NCBI GenBank assembly: GCA_905215765.1
Contig: CAJMRP010000032.1
Span: 1-18,442, forward strand
Direction: 5' to 3'
From: an uncultured bacterium
Lineage (GTDB): Bacteria; Actinomycetota; Coriobacteriia; Coriobacteriales; Coriobacteriaceae
Length of the DNA stretch: 18,442 nt
Numbering within the stretch: position 1 is the first letter of the stretch; every line of letters begins with the position of its first letter. Positions 7,157 to 14,029 of the stretch are shown piece by piece. The translations under genes and the position numbers were made by a program. The notes beneath the pieces were generated by a model, which was given only the letters and a program-made list of their open reading frames with translations, was not told the DNA's origin and ran no database searches.

Positions 7157-7172
7157 GCGCCCGAACGGGCGC
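7157..7172. repeat. Perfect 7-bp inverted repeat in the divergent intergenic region
   Basis: GCGCCCG (7157-7163) and CGGGCGC (7166-7172) are separated by AA. CGGGCGC recurs at 7219-7225. It is a possible operator between the divergent dacA and vanR-like genes; no known binding protein is recognised. Confidence 0.45.
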
Positions 7173-7179
7173 AAGGGTG

Positions 7180-7195
7180 CTTAAGGCCGACTTAA
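7180..7195 (+). promoter_or_regulatory. Candidate OmpR-family binding site: CTTAA direct repeat, 11 bp apart
   Basis: CTTAA at 7180-7184 is repeated at 7191-7195. OmpR/PhoB-family regulators typically bind direct repeats spaced 11 bp apart. It lies 66-81 bp before the VanR-like start codon, in the region shared with divergent dacA. Confidence 0.3.
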
Positions 7196-7234
7196 TCACC
7201 CACGCTTGTTGTGTGTGACGGGCGCCCCCTCGGG

Positions 7235-7240
7235 CATAAT
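7235..7240 (+). promoter_or_regulatory. Possible -10 box of the VanR-like operon
   Basis: CATAAT matches the -10 consensus in five of six bases, 21 nt before the start codon. Only weak -35 candidates (TGTGAC at 7214-7219, TTGTGT at 7209-7214) are present, as expected of an activator-dependent promoter. The ribosome binding site AGGAG is at 7251-7255. Confidence 0.35.
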
Positions 7241-7260
7241 GGAGCGCGAGAGGAGCACGC

Positions 7261-7956
7261 ATGAACGAGCGCATTTTGGTAGTTGATGACGAGAAGGCCA
7301 TCGCCGACTTGGTTGGTATCTACCTTACAAAAGAGGGCTTTGATGTCCAGATTGCCTATAGCGGGGCCGATGCCGCCAAGGCAATCTTGGAGCAGGAGTT
7401 CGATCTGGCGCTGCTGGATGTCATGCTGCCCGATATCGATGGGTTTGAGCTGCTGCGTACAATCCGTTCCAGCCATACCTATCCCGTGATCATGCTGACG
7501 GCGCGCGATGCCCAGCAAGACAAGATCGAGGGCCTTTCGCTTGGCGCGGACGATTACGTGGTTAAGCCGTTCCGTCCGCTGGAGCTCATCGCGCGCGTGC
7601 ACGCTCAGCTTCGCCGCTACACCAGCTACGGTAGCCGTGCACAGGCGGCCGAGTCGCCGACCATTCAGCTCGACGGCTTGGAGATCAACCGCGATGCTCG
7701 TTCCGTAACGGTGGACGGTTCACCGGTACGCCTCACACCCACCGAGTATTCAATCTTGCTGTATCTGGTCGAGCATCGCGGCAGCGTGGTGGCCGTGGAG
7801 GACCTGTTCCGCGCGGTATGGAACGAGGACTTTATGCCCGGCTCCAACAATACGGTGATGGTGCACATTCGCCATTTGCGCGAAAAGATTGGCGACGACG
7901 CACAAAAGCCGCGCTTTATCAAAAACGTCTGGGGCGTCGGCTACATAATCGAATAA
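7261..7956 (+). CDS. vanR: VanR-like response regulator (OmpR/PhoB family)
   Basis: A 231-residue transcription regulator of a two-component system. The receiver domain (about 1-118) has the acidic pair D9-D10, phosphoacceptor D53 (LLDVMLPDIDG), T80 (IMLTARDA) and K102 (VVKPFRPLELIARV). The winged-helix effector (about 130-231) ends in the GVGYIIE strand. From memory, its sequence matches enterococcal VanR closely in several places (KPFRPLELIARVxAQLRRY, LTPTEYSIL, NNTVMVHIRHLREK). It lies 25 bp before its kinase partner in one operon and is divergent from a D,D-carboxypeptidase. No vanH, vanA/B ligase or vanX is next to it, so resistance cannot be inferred. The symbol denotes similarity; its own ligand and targets are unknown. 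Confidence 0.85.
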   Translation: MNERILVVDDEKAIADLVGIYLTKEGFDVQIAYSGADAAKAILEQEFDLALLDVMLPDIDGFELLRTIRSSHTYPVIMLTARDAQQDKIEGLSLGADDYVVKPFRPLELIARVHAQLRRYTSYGSRAQAAESPTIQLDGLEINRDARSVTVDGSPVRLTPTEYSILLYLVEHRGSVVAVEDLFRAVWNEDFMPGSNNTVMVHIRHLREKIGDDAQKPRFIKNVWGVGYIIE

Positions 7957-7981
7957 CGCCTTTGATGGTGGGGAAGTGGAT

Positions 7982-9220
7982 ATGACAAAAGACGATAGGC
8001 AGGCATTCGAGGTACCCGATCGGCTCTTTGATTACGTGAGGTCGGTCGTCGACAACCGCGCGCTTGCAACGGTGCTGCTCTTTTTGCTGAGCCTGCTGCT
8101 GATTGGCATCGACAACATCGTCGGAATCTTGGCGGTGCTGCTTGTTGGCTTTTTGCTGATCGATCGATTTGAGATCGTGCGCCGCTGCGTGGTGATTGGC
8201 GGCGCCGCGTGGGCCATGACGTTGACGATTGGCGCCATGGCGCTCGGCGGCATCGAAGGGCCGGTGTTGTTCGATGCCGGCTTTGTATTCAACATGCTTG
8301 GCTTTGTGCTGGCGCTTGCCGTGTGCGTGCTGTTCTTGTGCGGCCGCGCCCTGTACTACCAGGGCTACGAGCAGGGCGAGCAGCATGCCGATTGTGTGCT
8401 GGCTGCTCGTATTCAAGATCGCCTGATCGATCACCCCGACACCTGGGACAACATTGACGGCGACTTCTTGGAGGTCGAGGGCGCCCTTAACCGCGTGCGT
8501 GACCGTGAGCGCAAGGTGCAGCAAGCTCTGCGTGACGAGTCGCATCGCAAGGACGATCTGGTCACGTACTTGGCACATGACCTACGCACCCCGCTTGCCA
8601 GTGTGGTGGGCTATCTTTCGCTGCTGCAAGAGGCTCCTGAGCTGCCGGTTGAGCAACGTGCGCACTTTACGGGCGTGGCTCTCGACAAGGCGCACCGGCT
8701 CGATGCACTCATCGAAGAGTTCTTCGATATCACGCGCTTTGACTTCCACGATATCGTGCTCACGCGCGGCTATGTTGATCTGGGGTTGCTGCTGGCTCAG
8801 GTGGCTGACGAGTTCTATCCCATCCTCAACGAGCAGCATAAGGAAGCCCAAGTTGATATTCGCGAGGACCTGACGGTGCTCGTGGATGGCGACAAGATGG
8901 CTCGCGTGTTCAACAACATCATGAAAAACGCCGTCGCCTATAGCTATGAGGGCTCGACTATCACGATCGAGGCCGGGCGCCAAGACGATGGCGGCGTGCG
9001 CGTGCGCTTTATCAATCAGGGCGATCCTATCCCTGCGGCTAAGCTCAAGGTGATCTTTGAGAAGTTCTATCGCCTGGATGCGGCGCGCGCGACCAATTGC
9101 GGTGGCGCCGGGCTTGGCCTTGCCATCGCCAAAGAGATCGTTGCAGCGCACGGTGGCACGATCGCGTGCAAATCGACGCCCGAACACACGATATTCACCA
9201 TCGAGCTGCCCGCCGCATAG
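7982..9220 (+). CDS. vanS: VanS-like sensor histidine kinase
   Basis: A membrane histidine kinase of 412 residues from ATG 7982; GGGGA at 7970-7974 is well spaced for it, while GTG 7976 is too close. The first about 125 residues hold about four hydrophobic segments (around 28-44, 47-61, 69-90 and 100-122) with very short loops, so sensing is probably within the membrane. The H box is YLAHDLRTPLASVVGYLSLL with His199; then come the N box (NNIMKNAVAYS), the F box (FEKFYRLD) and GGAGLGLAIAKEIV. The H-box region through to EEFFDITR is strongly reminiscent of enterococcal VanS. It should autophosphorylate and pass the phosphate to Asp53 of the regulator encoded just upstream. The usual two-segment VanS sensor with an extracytoplasmic loop is replaced by a multi-helix one, so its signal may differ. 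Confidence 0.87.
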   Translation: MTKDDRQAFEVPDRLFDYVRSVVDNRALATVLLFLLSLLLIGIDNIVGILAVLLVGFLLIDRFEIVRRCVVIGGAAWAMTLTIGAMALGGIEGPVLFDAGFVFNMLGFVLALAVCVLFLCGRALYYQGYEQGEQHADCVLAARIQDRLIDHPDTWDNIDGDFLEVEGALNRVRDRERKVQQALRDESHRKDDLVTYLAHDLRTPLASVVGYLSLLQEAPELPVEQRAHFTGVALDKAHRLDALIEEFFDITRFDFHDIVLTRGYVDLGLLLAQVADEFYPILNEQHKEAQVDIREDLTVLVDGDKMARVFNNIMKNAVAYSYEGSTITIEAGRQDDGGVRVRFINQGDPIPAAKLKVIFEKFYRLDAARATNCGGAGLGLAIAKEIVAAHGGTIACKSTPEHTIFTIELPAA

Positions 9221-9241
9221 CCAGCGTGCCCTTACAAACAC

Positions 9242-9308
9242 TTGACAATGCGCTCACGTGCATATGAGCCGCGATTTCTACTATCGATACTGCTGAATTG
9301 ATATCGAT
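9242..9308 (+). promoter_or_regulatory. Possible pstB promoter region with TATCGAT repeats
   Basis: A perfect -35 TTGACA is at 9242-9247; the best -10 candidates (TATGAG 9263-9268) are poor and 15 bp away. GCTCA/TGAGC (9252-9256, 9265-9269) is inverted around it. TATCGAT occurs at 9282-9288 and 9302-9308, 20 bp (two turns) apart, the second just before the ribosome binding site GGAGG (9311-9315). Confidence 0.35.
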
Positions 9309-9323
9309 GTGGAGGTATGCGGT

Positions 9324-10199
9324 ATGACGGCTGCTGCGGCTGTGGAGCCCACGGAGCTTGAAGAACTCATGAAAGCGCAGGTCGAGGCCGCGCGCGAGCG
9401 CGAGGTTGGGGATGCGACTCGCCCCACGGCAGAGGATCTTGCCGCCTCGCCGACGCGCATCGACGTCGAGGGCCTCGACCTGTTCTATGGCGACCATCAT
9501 GCGCTCAAGGACGTGAATATCAAGATTCGCGACAAGCAGATCACCTCGTTCATCGGGCCTTCGGGCTGCGGAAAGTCCACGTTGCTGCGCTGCTTTAACC
9601 GCATGAACGACGGCATCAAGGATTGCCGCATCGAGGGCAAGATTGCGCTCGATGGTCAAGATATCCTGGGCGATTACGACATCTGCCGTTTGCGCCAGCG
9701 CGTGGGCATGGTGTTCCAGCGCCCCAACCCGTTTCCCATGAGCATCTACGACAACGTCGCCTATGGGCCGCGCGGTATGGGCGTGCGCGACCGCGTCGTG
9801 CTGGATGAGCTGGTCGAGGACTCTCTTCGTCGCGCTGCGCTATGGGACGAGGTCAAGGACAAGCTCAAAGAATCGGGTCTGGGCCTTTCGGGCGGCCAGC
9901 AGCAGCGCCTGTGCATCGCCCGCGCGCTTGCCGTGCAGCCCGACATTCTGCTGATGGACGAGCCGACCTCGGCACTCGACCCTGTGTCGACGCTGGTGGT
10001 GGAGCAGCTGGCCTGCGAGCTCAAAGAGACCTGCACGCTCGTGGTCGTTACGCACAATATGCAGCAGGCGGCGCGTATCTCCGATTCGGTCGCATTCTTT
10101 TTGCTGGGTGAGCTGGTGGAGCACGCGCCCACCGCGCAACTCTTCAAGAATCCGACCGATCCGCGCACGGCGGATTATTTGACGGGGCGTTTTGGCTGA
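9324..10199 (+). CDS. pstB: Phosphate ABC transporter ATP-binding protein PstB
   Basis: This is the ATPase that powers high-affinity phosphate import through PstC/PstA on the cytoplasmic face of the membrane. The product has 291 residues from ATG 9324 (GGAGG at 9311-9315). Walker A is GPSGCGKST (78-86), followed by the PstB-typical LLRCFNRMND, the Q loop VFQRPNPFPMSIYDNVAYGP, signature LSGGQQQR, Walker B ILLMDEPTSALDP and switch His in VVTHNMQQAARISD. About 45 residues precede the usual N-terminus (AVEPTELEELMKAQVEAARE), longer than most PstB proteins. No pstS, pstC, pstA or phoU gene is adjacent, so the rest of the transporter must be elsewhere. It is followed at 64 bp by a PhoP/PhoR-like pair, which may be co-transcribed and phosphate-responsive. 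Confidence 0.95.
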   Translation: MTAAAAVEPTELEELMKAQVEAAREREVGDATRPTAEDLAASPTRIDVEGLDLFYGDHHALKDVNIKIRDKQITSFIGPSGCGKSTLLRCFNRMNDGIKDCRIEGKIALDGQDILGDYDICRLRQRVGMVFQRPNPFPMSIYDNVAYGPRGMGVRDRVVLDELVEDSLRRAALWDEVKDKLKESGLGLSGGQQQRLCIARALAVQPDILLMDEPTSALDPVSTLVVEQLACELKETCTLVVVTHNMQQAARISDSVAFFLLGELVEHAPTAQLFKNPTDPRTADYLTGRFG

Positions 10200-10211
10200 T
10201 ACCATCTAGTG

Positions 10212-10221
10212 AAGGTACCTT
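10212..10221. promoter_or_regulatory. 10-bp palindrome AAGGTACCTT before the response regulator
   Basis: This perfect palindrome sits in the 64-bp gap between pstB and the regulator gene, about 43 bp before the start codon. It is a possible operator; no matching known motif is recognised. Confidence 0.25.
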
Positions 10222-10263
10222 TAGGGTTAAGATGCGGTCATGCCGGCCGCAAAGGGGTTCAAC

Positions 10264-10992
10264 ATGATCTATTACGTCGAGGACGATGACAACATCAGGG
10301 ATTTGACGGTCTATGCGTTGCGCAAGCAGGGAATCGAGGCCGAGGGCTTTTCGTGCGACGGTGAGTTTAAGACTGCCGTGGCGCGACGGGTACCCGATGC
10401 CGTCCTGCTCGATATCATGCTGCCCGATACCGATGGCTTGGCGATTATGCGTCGCCTGCGTGCCGACCGCCTGACGGCGACGGTGCCCATCATGATGCTT
10501 ACCGCCAAGGATACCGAGCTCGACAAGGTGATGGCGCTCGATGGCGGTGCCGACGATTACCTGACTAAGCCGTTTTCGCTCATGGAGCTTGCGAGTCGCT
10601 GCCGCGCACTGCTGCGTCGCAGCGGCATGGTCAAGCAGGCGAGCGATGTGCTCAGCGTGGGCGACATCGTGCTCTCGCCCAGCCATCGCGAGGTGACCGT
10701 TGCCGGCGAGCCGCTTAAGCTCACCCTGCGCGAGTTCGACCTGCTCGAGTACCTCATGCGCAAGCCCGGCGTGGTCTTTACCCGCGAGTCGTTGCTACAG
10801 AGCGTGTGGGGCTGGGACTTCGACGGCGGTTCGCGCACCGTTGACGTGCACGTGCAGACGCTTCGCCAAAAACTGGGCGAGCATGCCAGCGCCATCGAGA
10901 CCGTGCGCGGCGTGGGCTACCGCTTGGCCGAGCCTTCTGCCGGCGATGGTGCCGAAGGTGACGACACCGCGGCCACCGCATCGGAGGAGTAG
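10264..10992 (+). CDS. OmpR/PhoB-family response regulator (probably phosphate-related)
   Basis: The product has 242 residues from ATG 10264, preferred over ATG 10240 because AAAGGGG (10251-10257) precedes it at 6 nt and the receiver domain begins directly with MIYYVEDD. The receiver has phosphoacceptor D50 (LLDIMLPDTDG), T80 and K102 (TKPFSLMELASRCRALLRR). The C-terminal winged helix (about 127-220) ends in VRGVGYRLAEP and is followed by a short acidic Ala/Glu tail. It is encoded 3 bp before its kinase and right after pstB, so a PhoP/PhoB/RegX3-type role in phosphate regulation is likely. The sequence itself does not prove the ligand, so I give no symbol. Confidence 0.88.
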   Translation: MIYYVEDDDNIRDLTVYALRKQGIEAEGFSCDGEFKTAVARRVPDAVLLDIMLPDTDGLAIMRRLRADRLTATVPIMMLTAKDTELDKVMALDGGADDYLTKPFSLMELASRCRALLRRSGMVKQASDVLSVGDIVLSPSHREVTVAGEPLKLTLREFDLLEYLMRKPGVVFTRESLLQSVWGWDFDGGSRTVDVHVQTLRQKLGEHASAIETVRGVGYRLAEPSAGDGAEGDDTAATASEE

Positions 10993-10995
10993 CCC

Positions 10996-12420
10996 GTGGT
11001 CTTCGCCCCCCAGGGAAAACATACGCTGTCGCACCGCGTTTTTGTGACGATCTTTGTCTGCGCCATGGCGGTTATCGTGGCGTTTACGGTGCTGGGTGCG
11101 TTCTTTGTGCAAAACACCTTGGCGGATGCCACGAGTGCCAATCTGGCGCAGGAAACCGAGCTCATTGCTGCCGCCCTCGACGAGCAGCAGGAGCCCATCC
11201 CGTTCTTGCGTAGCCTCGATCGCGAGGACTTGCGCATCACGCTGATTAACAAGGATGGATCGGTTGCCTACGACAACGAGGCGTCGCCTTCCACACTGCC
11301 CAACCATGGCGATCGCCCCGAGGTCATCGAGGCCTTTGAGAGTGGTTCGGGTTCCGCGGAGCGCGCAAGCTCTACGCTCGACGAGATTATGCTGTATCGC
11401 GCCGTCGCCCTTGATAACGGCCAGGTTGTCCGCTTGGCGCAGGCCCAGCCTGGCGTTGCGGCGATTTTGCTGTCGATGGTGGCGCCGATGCTGCTTATCG
11501 CAGCAGCGGGTGCGGTACTCTCGTTTTTTATGGCGCGCCGCGAGTCCCGTGCCATCATCGCGCCGTTGCAAGAGGTGGATTTGGACCACCCACGCCGTAG
11601 CTATGAGCACGCCTATGCCGAGATGGTCCCCATGCTTGAGCGTATCGAGTCGCAGCGCCAGGAACTCAAGCGCCAAATGGCGGTGCTGGCGGACAACGAT
11701 CGTATGCGCCGCGAGTTCACGGCGAATATCACCCATGAGCTCAAGACGCCGCTTACGGCGATTTCGGGCTATGCCGAGCTCATCGCAAACGGCATGGTCG
11801 AGGGCGAGGACGACCTGCGCAACTTTGGCGGTCGCATCTATCGTGAGGCGGGCCGTTTGGCGGCGCTTGTCAACGACATCCTTACGCTGTCTAACTTGGA
11901 CGAGGCCGAGCGTGCAACTGAGGGCGAGGCGGTGCCCATTGGGTCCACGGAGCCTATTGAGCTCTCGCGTGCCATCTACGCGGTTGAGCAGCGTCTTGAA
12001 CAGGTCGCCCGTCAGGCGAATGTGACGATAAGTCATGAGACCAAGCCTGTGGTCATCGAAGGCGTATCGCGCTTGATCGACGAGCTCATCTATAATTTGG
12101 CAAGCAACGCCATCCGCTACAATCGACCCGGCGGTACGGTTACGCTGCAGTGCGGCACCAACGACGAAGGCCATCCGTTCCTCGCGGTCGCCGACACGGG
12201 AATCGGTATCGCGCCTGAAGAACAGGGCAAGGTATTTGAGCGGTTCTATCGCGTGGACAAGAGTAGGTCCAAGGCACGCGGCGGAACCGGTCTGGGGCTT
12301 GCCATTGTCAAGCATGCGGCCCTGTATCATCACGCCACGCTCGATCTGTCGAGCGAGTTGGGCGTGGGAACCACCATTACGGTGACGTTTCCCATACAGC
12401 AGGACGAGCCATTCGCATAG
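10996..12420 (+). CDS. Sensor histidine kinase, PhoR-like
   Basis: A 474-residue kinase starting at GTG 10996; the ribosome binding site GGAGGAG (10983-10989) lies in the end of the regulator gene, showing translational coupling. A first membrane helix (about 13-37) is followed by an extracytoplasmic sensor region (about 40-152) and a second helix (about 155-179). The H box is NITHELKTPLTAISGYAELI with His247, then NLASNAIRYN (N box), DTGIGIAPEEQGKVFERFYR (G1 and F boxes) and GGTGLGLAIV (G2). The H-box form is typical of PhoR-type kinases. The PAS domain found in many PhoR proteins is not evident, and the stretch between helix 2 and the H box is short. It should phosphorylate Asp50 of the regulator. 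Confidence 0.88.
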   Translation: MVFAPQGKHTLSHRVFVTIFVCAMAVIVAFTVLGAFFVQNTLADATSANLAQETELIAAALDEQQEPIPFLRSLDREDLRITLINKDGSVAYDNEASPSTLPNHGDRPEVIEAFESGSGSAERASSTLDEIMLYRAVALDNGQVVRLAQAQPGVAAILLSMVAPMLLIAAAGAVLSFFMARRESRAIIAPLQEVDLDHPRRSYEHAYAEMVPMLERIESQRQELKRQMAVLADNDRMRREFTANITHELKTPLTAISGYAELIANGMVEGEDDLRNFGGRIYREAGRLAALVNDILTLSNLDEAERATEGEAVPIGSTEPIELSRAIYAVEQRLEQVARQANVTISHETKPVVIEGVSRLIDELIYNLASNAIRYNRPGGTVTLQCGTNDEGHPFLAVADTGIGIAPEEQGKVFERFYRVDKSRSKARGGTGLGLAIVKHAALYHHATLDLSSELGVGTTITVTFPIQQDEPFA

Positions 12421-12445
12421 CGATACAACATAGATATTGATGTAG

Positions 12446-12480
12446 ACGCCGCATTTGACTTTCGGGTGCGGCGTTGTTGT
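12446..12480 (+). terminator. Terminator-like hairpin after the PhoR-like kinase
   Basis: ACGCCGCA (12446-12453) and TGCGGCGT (12467-12474) form an 8-bp stem with a 13-nt loop, followed by a T/G-rich tail (TTGTTGT). It lies 25 nt after the stop and separates this operon from the polysaccharide genes. Confidence 0.65.
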
Positions 12481-12509
12481 GCAATTTTACGATTGCTTCC
12501 GACATTTTT

Positions 12510-12523
12510 ACAGGAGAGCCTGT
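12510..12523. promoter_or_regulatory. Small inverted repeat ACAGG-AGAG-CCTGT
   Basis: A 5-bp inverted repeat is preceded by TTTTT and followed by TTTCTT, so it could be a weak bidirectional terminator or an operator upstream of the polysaccharide operon. Confidence 0.3.
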
Positions 12524-12539
12524 TTCTTATGTATAGAGT

Positions 12540-12568
12540 TTGCTCTCGGTAAAAAGATGCGATAACAT
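12540..12568 (+). promoter_or_regulatory. Possible promoter of the polysaccharide regulatory operon
   Basis: TTGCTC (12540-12545) and TAACAT (12563-12568) are 17 bp apart, 48 bp before the first start codon. The match is moderate (3/6 and 4/6). Confidence 0.4.
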
Positions 12569-12615
12569 ATGGACAGTTTTGTCAATCCGAACTGGGGAAA
12601 TGAAAGGCAAGCTGC

Positions 12616-13272
12616 ATGACCCTTCTCGAACTGTTCCAGCTGCTCAAAAAGCACCTTAAGCTGGTCATCACCCTTCCGGTGGTCTGCGCGATCGCCATGG
12701 GCATCGTGTCCTTCGTTGCGATGGACAACACCTACACCGCGACGACGAGCATGTACATTCTCGCCAAAACCGACGATAGCGGTCAGATGAGCTACAACGA
12801 TCTCTCGGCGAGCCAGATGCTTTCCAACGATATCGCCACGCTGCTGGATAGCGATAGCGTTAAGAGCGGTGCTGCCAATGAGCTGGGCCTTGCTGACCTG
12901 GATGACTACAAGGTGTCTGTTTCCTCCGAGACCACCACGCGTGTCATTACGCTTTCGGTTACCGGCACCGATGCCAAGGAGACGGCTAAGGTCGCAAAGG
13001 CCATGGCCAGCTCGGTGAGTACGGTCGCTCAGAACGTCGGCGCTGCCCAGAGCATCAACGTTATCGACGAGGCTAAGACTCCCGAAGTCCCCAGCGGCCC
13101 CAAGCGCACGCTGTACGTTGCTGTCGCGTTCCTCGCCGGTATCTTTATCGCAGTTGCCTATGTCGTTTTGGCAGACATGCTCAATACCCGCATCCGCGGT
13201 GCCGAAGAGGCAGAAGAGCTCCTGGGCATTCCCGTTGTTGGCCGAATTCCGGCTATGAAAGGTGGTAAATAG
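12616..13272 (+). CDS. cpsC: Wzz/CpsC-type chain-length and kinase-activating membrane protein
   Basis: A 218-residue protein of the polysaccharide co-polymerase family: a transmembrane adaptor that sets polymer length and activates the partner BY-kinase. Membrane helices lie at about 16-37 and 166-187, flanking an extracytoplasmic alpha/beta domain (YTATTSMYILAKTDD, SNDIATLLDSDSV). The Pro-rich segment just before helix 2 (TPEVPSGPKR) is characteristic. The cytoplasmic tail ends LLGIPVVGRIPAMKGGK, the part that contacts the kinase in related systems. The start ATG 12616 follows GAAAGG at 12602-12607. The kinase gene begins 2 nt after its stop codon. It matches the split, Gram-positive form of the system, in which the activator and kinase are separate proteins. 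Confidence 0.9.
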   Translation: MTLLELFQLLKKHLKLVITLPVVCAIAMGIVSFVAMDNTYTATTSMYILAKTDDSGQMSYNDLSASQMLSNDIATLLDSDSVKSGAANELGLADLDDYKVSVSSETTTRVITLSVTGTDAKETAKVAKAMASSVSTVAQNVGAAQSINVIDEAKTPEVPSGPKRTLYVAVAFLAGIFIAVAYVVLADMLNTRIRGAEEAEELLGIPVVGRIPAMKGGK

Positions 13273-13274
13273 GC

Positions 13275-14012
13275 ATGGCTAAGGCAAAGAACACCGATAA
13301 GCTCGTTGTACAGAATGCCGCCAAGACCCTTCTGGCCAACATCCGCTTTGCGAGCGTGGACGACCCCATTCGCACCATCACCGTTACCTCCTCGATTCCC
13401 AACGAGGGCAAGTCTACGGTTTCCATTAACCTTGCTCAGGCAATCGCCACGAGCGGCAAGTCCGTGCTCCTGGTCGAGGCCGATATGCGCCGCAGGTCCC
13501 TTTCCGATATGCTCGGCGTTCGTTCGCGCGGCGGACTCTATGCGGTCCTTTCCGAGCAGATCTCCATTGACCAGGCAATTGTCGAGACGGGTCAGAAGAA
13601 CTTCTACTTCCTCGATGCTGAGCCGCATATTCCCAATCCTGCCGACATCATCGTCTCTCACCGCTTTGCCAAGTTGGTAAAGGCACTGTCCGCCAAGTTC
13701 CAGTACGTCATCTTTGATGCTCCCCCGGTCGGCACCTTCATCGATGCTGCCGAGATTGCCAGCCTGACCGACGGTACGCTGTTCGTGGTGCGCGAGGACT
13801 TCACCAAGCGCGAGGAGGCACTCAACGCTATCGGCCAGCTTAAGAAGTCCGAGAAGGTCAAGCTCATCGGTACCGTCATGAACTACTGCGAGACCGAGAC
13901 CAGCGAGTACTACTACTCCTACTACACCAAGGACGGTAAGAAGGTTAAGAAGGGCTCCGACGATCAGGGGACTTCCAAAAAGGGCATCTTCACCAACCGA
14001 GCAAACGTTTAG
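13275..14012 (+). CDS. cpsD: CpsD/CapB-type bacterial tyrosine autokinase (BY-kinase)
   Basis: A cytoplasmic 245-residue P-loop tyrosine kinase that controls capsule or exopolysaccharide assembly. Walker A is SSIPNEGKST (39-48), Walker A' is VLLVEADMRR (64-73, Asp70; the usual ID is replaced by VE), and Walker B is YVIFDAPP (144-151, Asp148). The C-terminal tyrosine cluster SEYYYSYYTKDG has five tyrosines (212-214, 216, 217), the autophosphorylation site, followed by a Lys-rich tail. It is coupled to the upstream membrane activator (2-nt gap) and followed after 17 nt by its likely phosphatase. Its size fits CpsD/CapB rather than the fused Wzc form. Confidence 0.92.
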   Translation: MAKAKNTDKLVVQNAAKTLLANIRFASVDDPIRTITVTSSIPNEGKSTVSINLAQAIATSGKSVLLVEADMRRRSLSDMLGVRSRGGLYAVLSEQISIDQAIVETGQKNFYFLDAEPHIPNPADIIVSHRFAKLVKALSAKFQYVIFDAPPVGTFIDAAEIASLTDGTLFVVREDFTKREEALNAIGQLKKSEKVKLIGTVMNYCETETSEYYYSYYTKDGKKVKKGSDDQGTSKKGIFTNRANV

Positions 14013-14029
14013 TTGATTAAGGCTGACCT

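Noticed and set aside
7064..7174. Longer N-terminus of the carboxypeptidase starting at ATG 7174.
   Set aside because: It would put about 37 polar residues before the signal peptide and begin upstream of the likely -10 box; GTG 7063 fits the signal peptide.
5723..9220. Glycopeptide-resistance operon.
   Set aside because: Only VanR/VanS-like genes and a serine-type carboxypeptidase are present; the ligase, dehydrogenase and dipeptidase that define resistance are absent in the window.
10795..12333. 512-codon minus-strand frame opposite the PhoR-like kinase.
   Set aside because: The plus strand has complete histidine-kinase motifs; no translation signal supports the antisense frame.
12600..12650. 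ATG at 12600 with a good upstream GGGGA as start of the CpsC-like protein.
   Set aside because: It is in a different frame from the conserved protein, so it cannot be its start.
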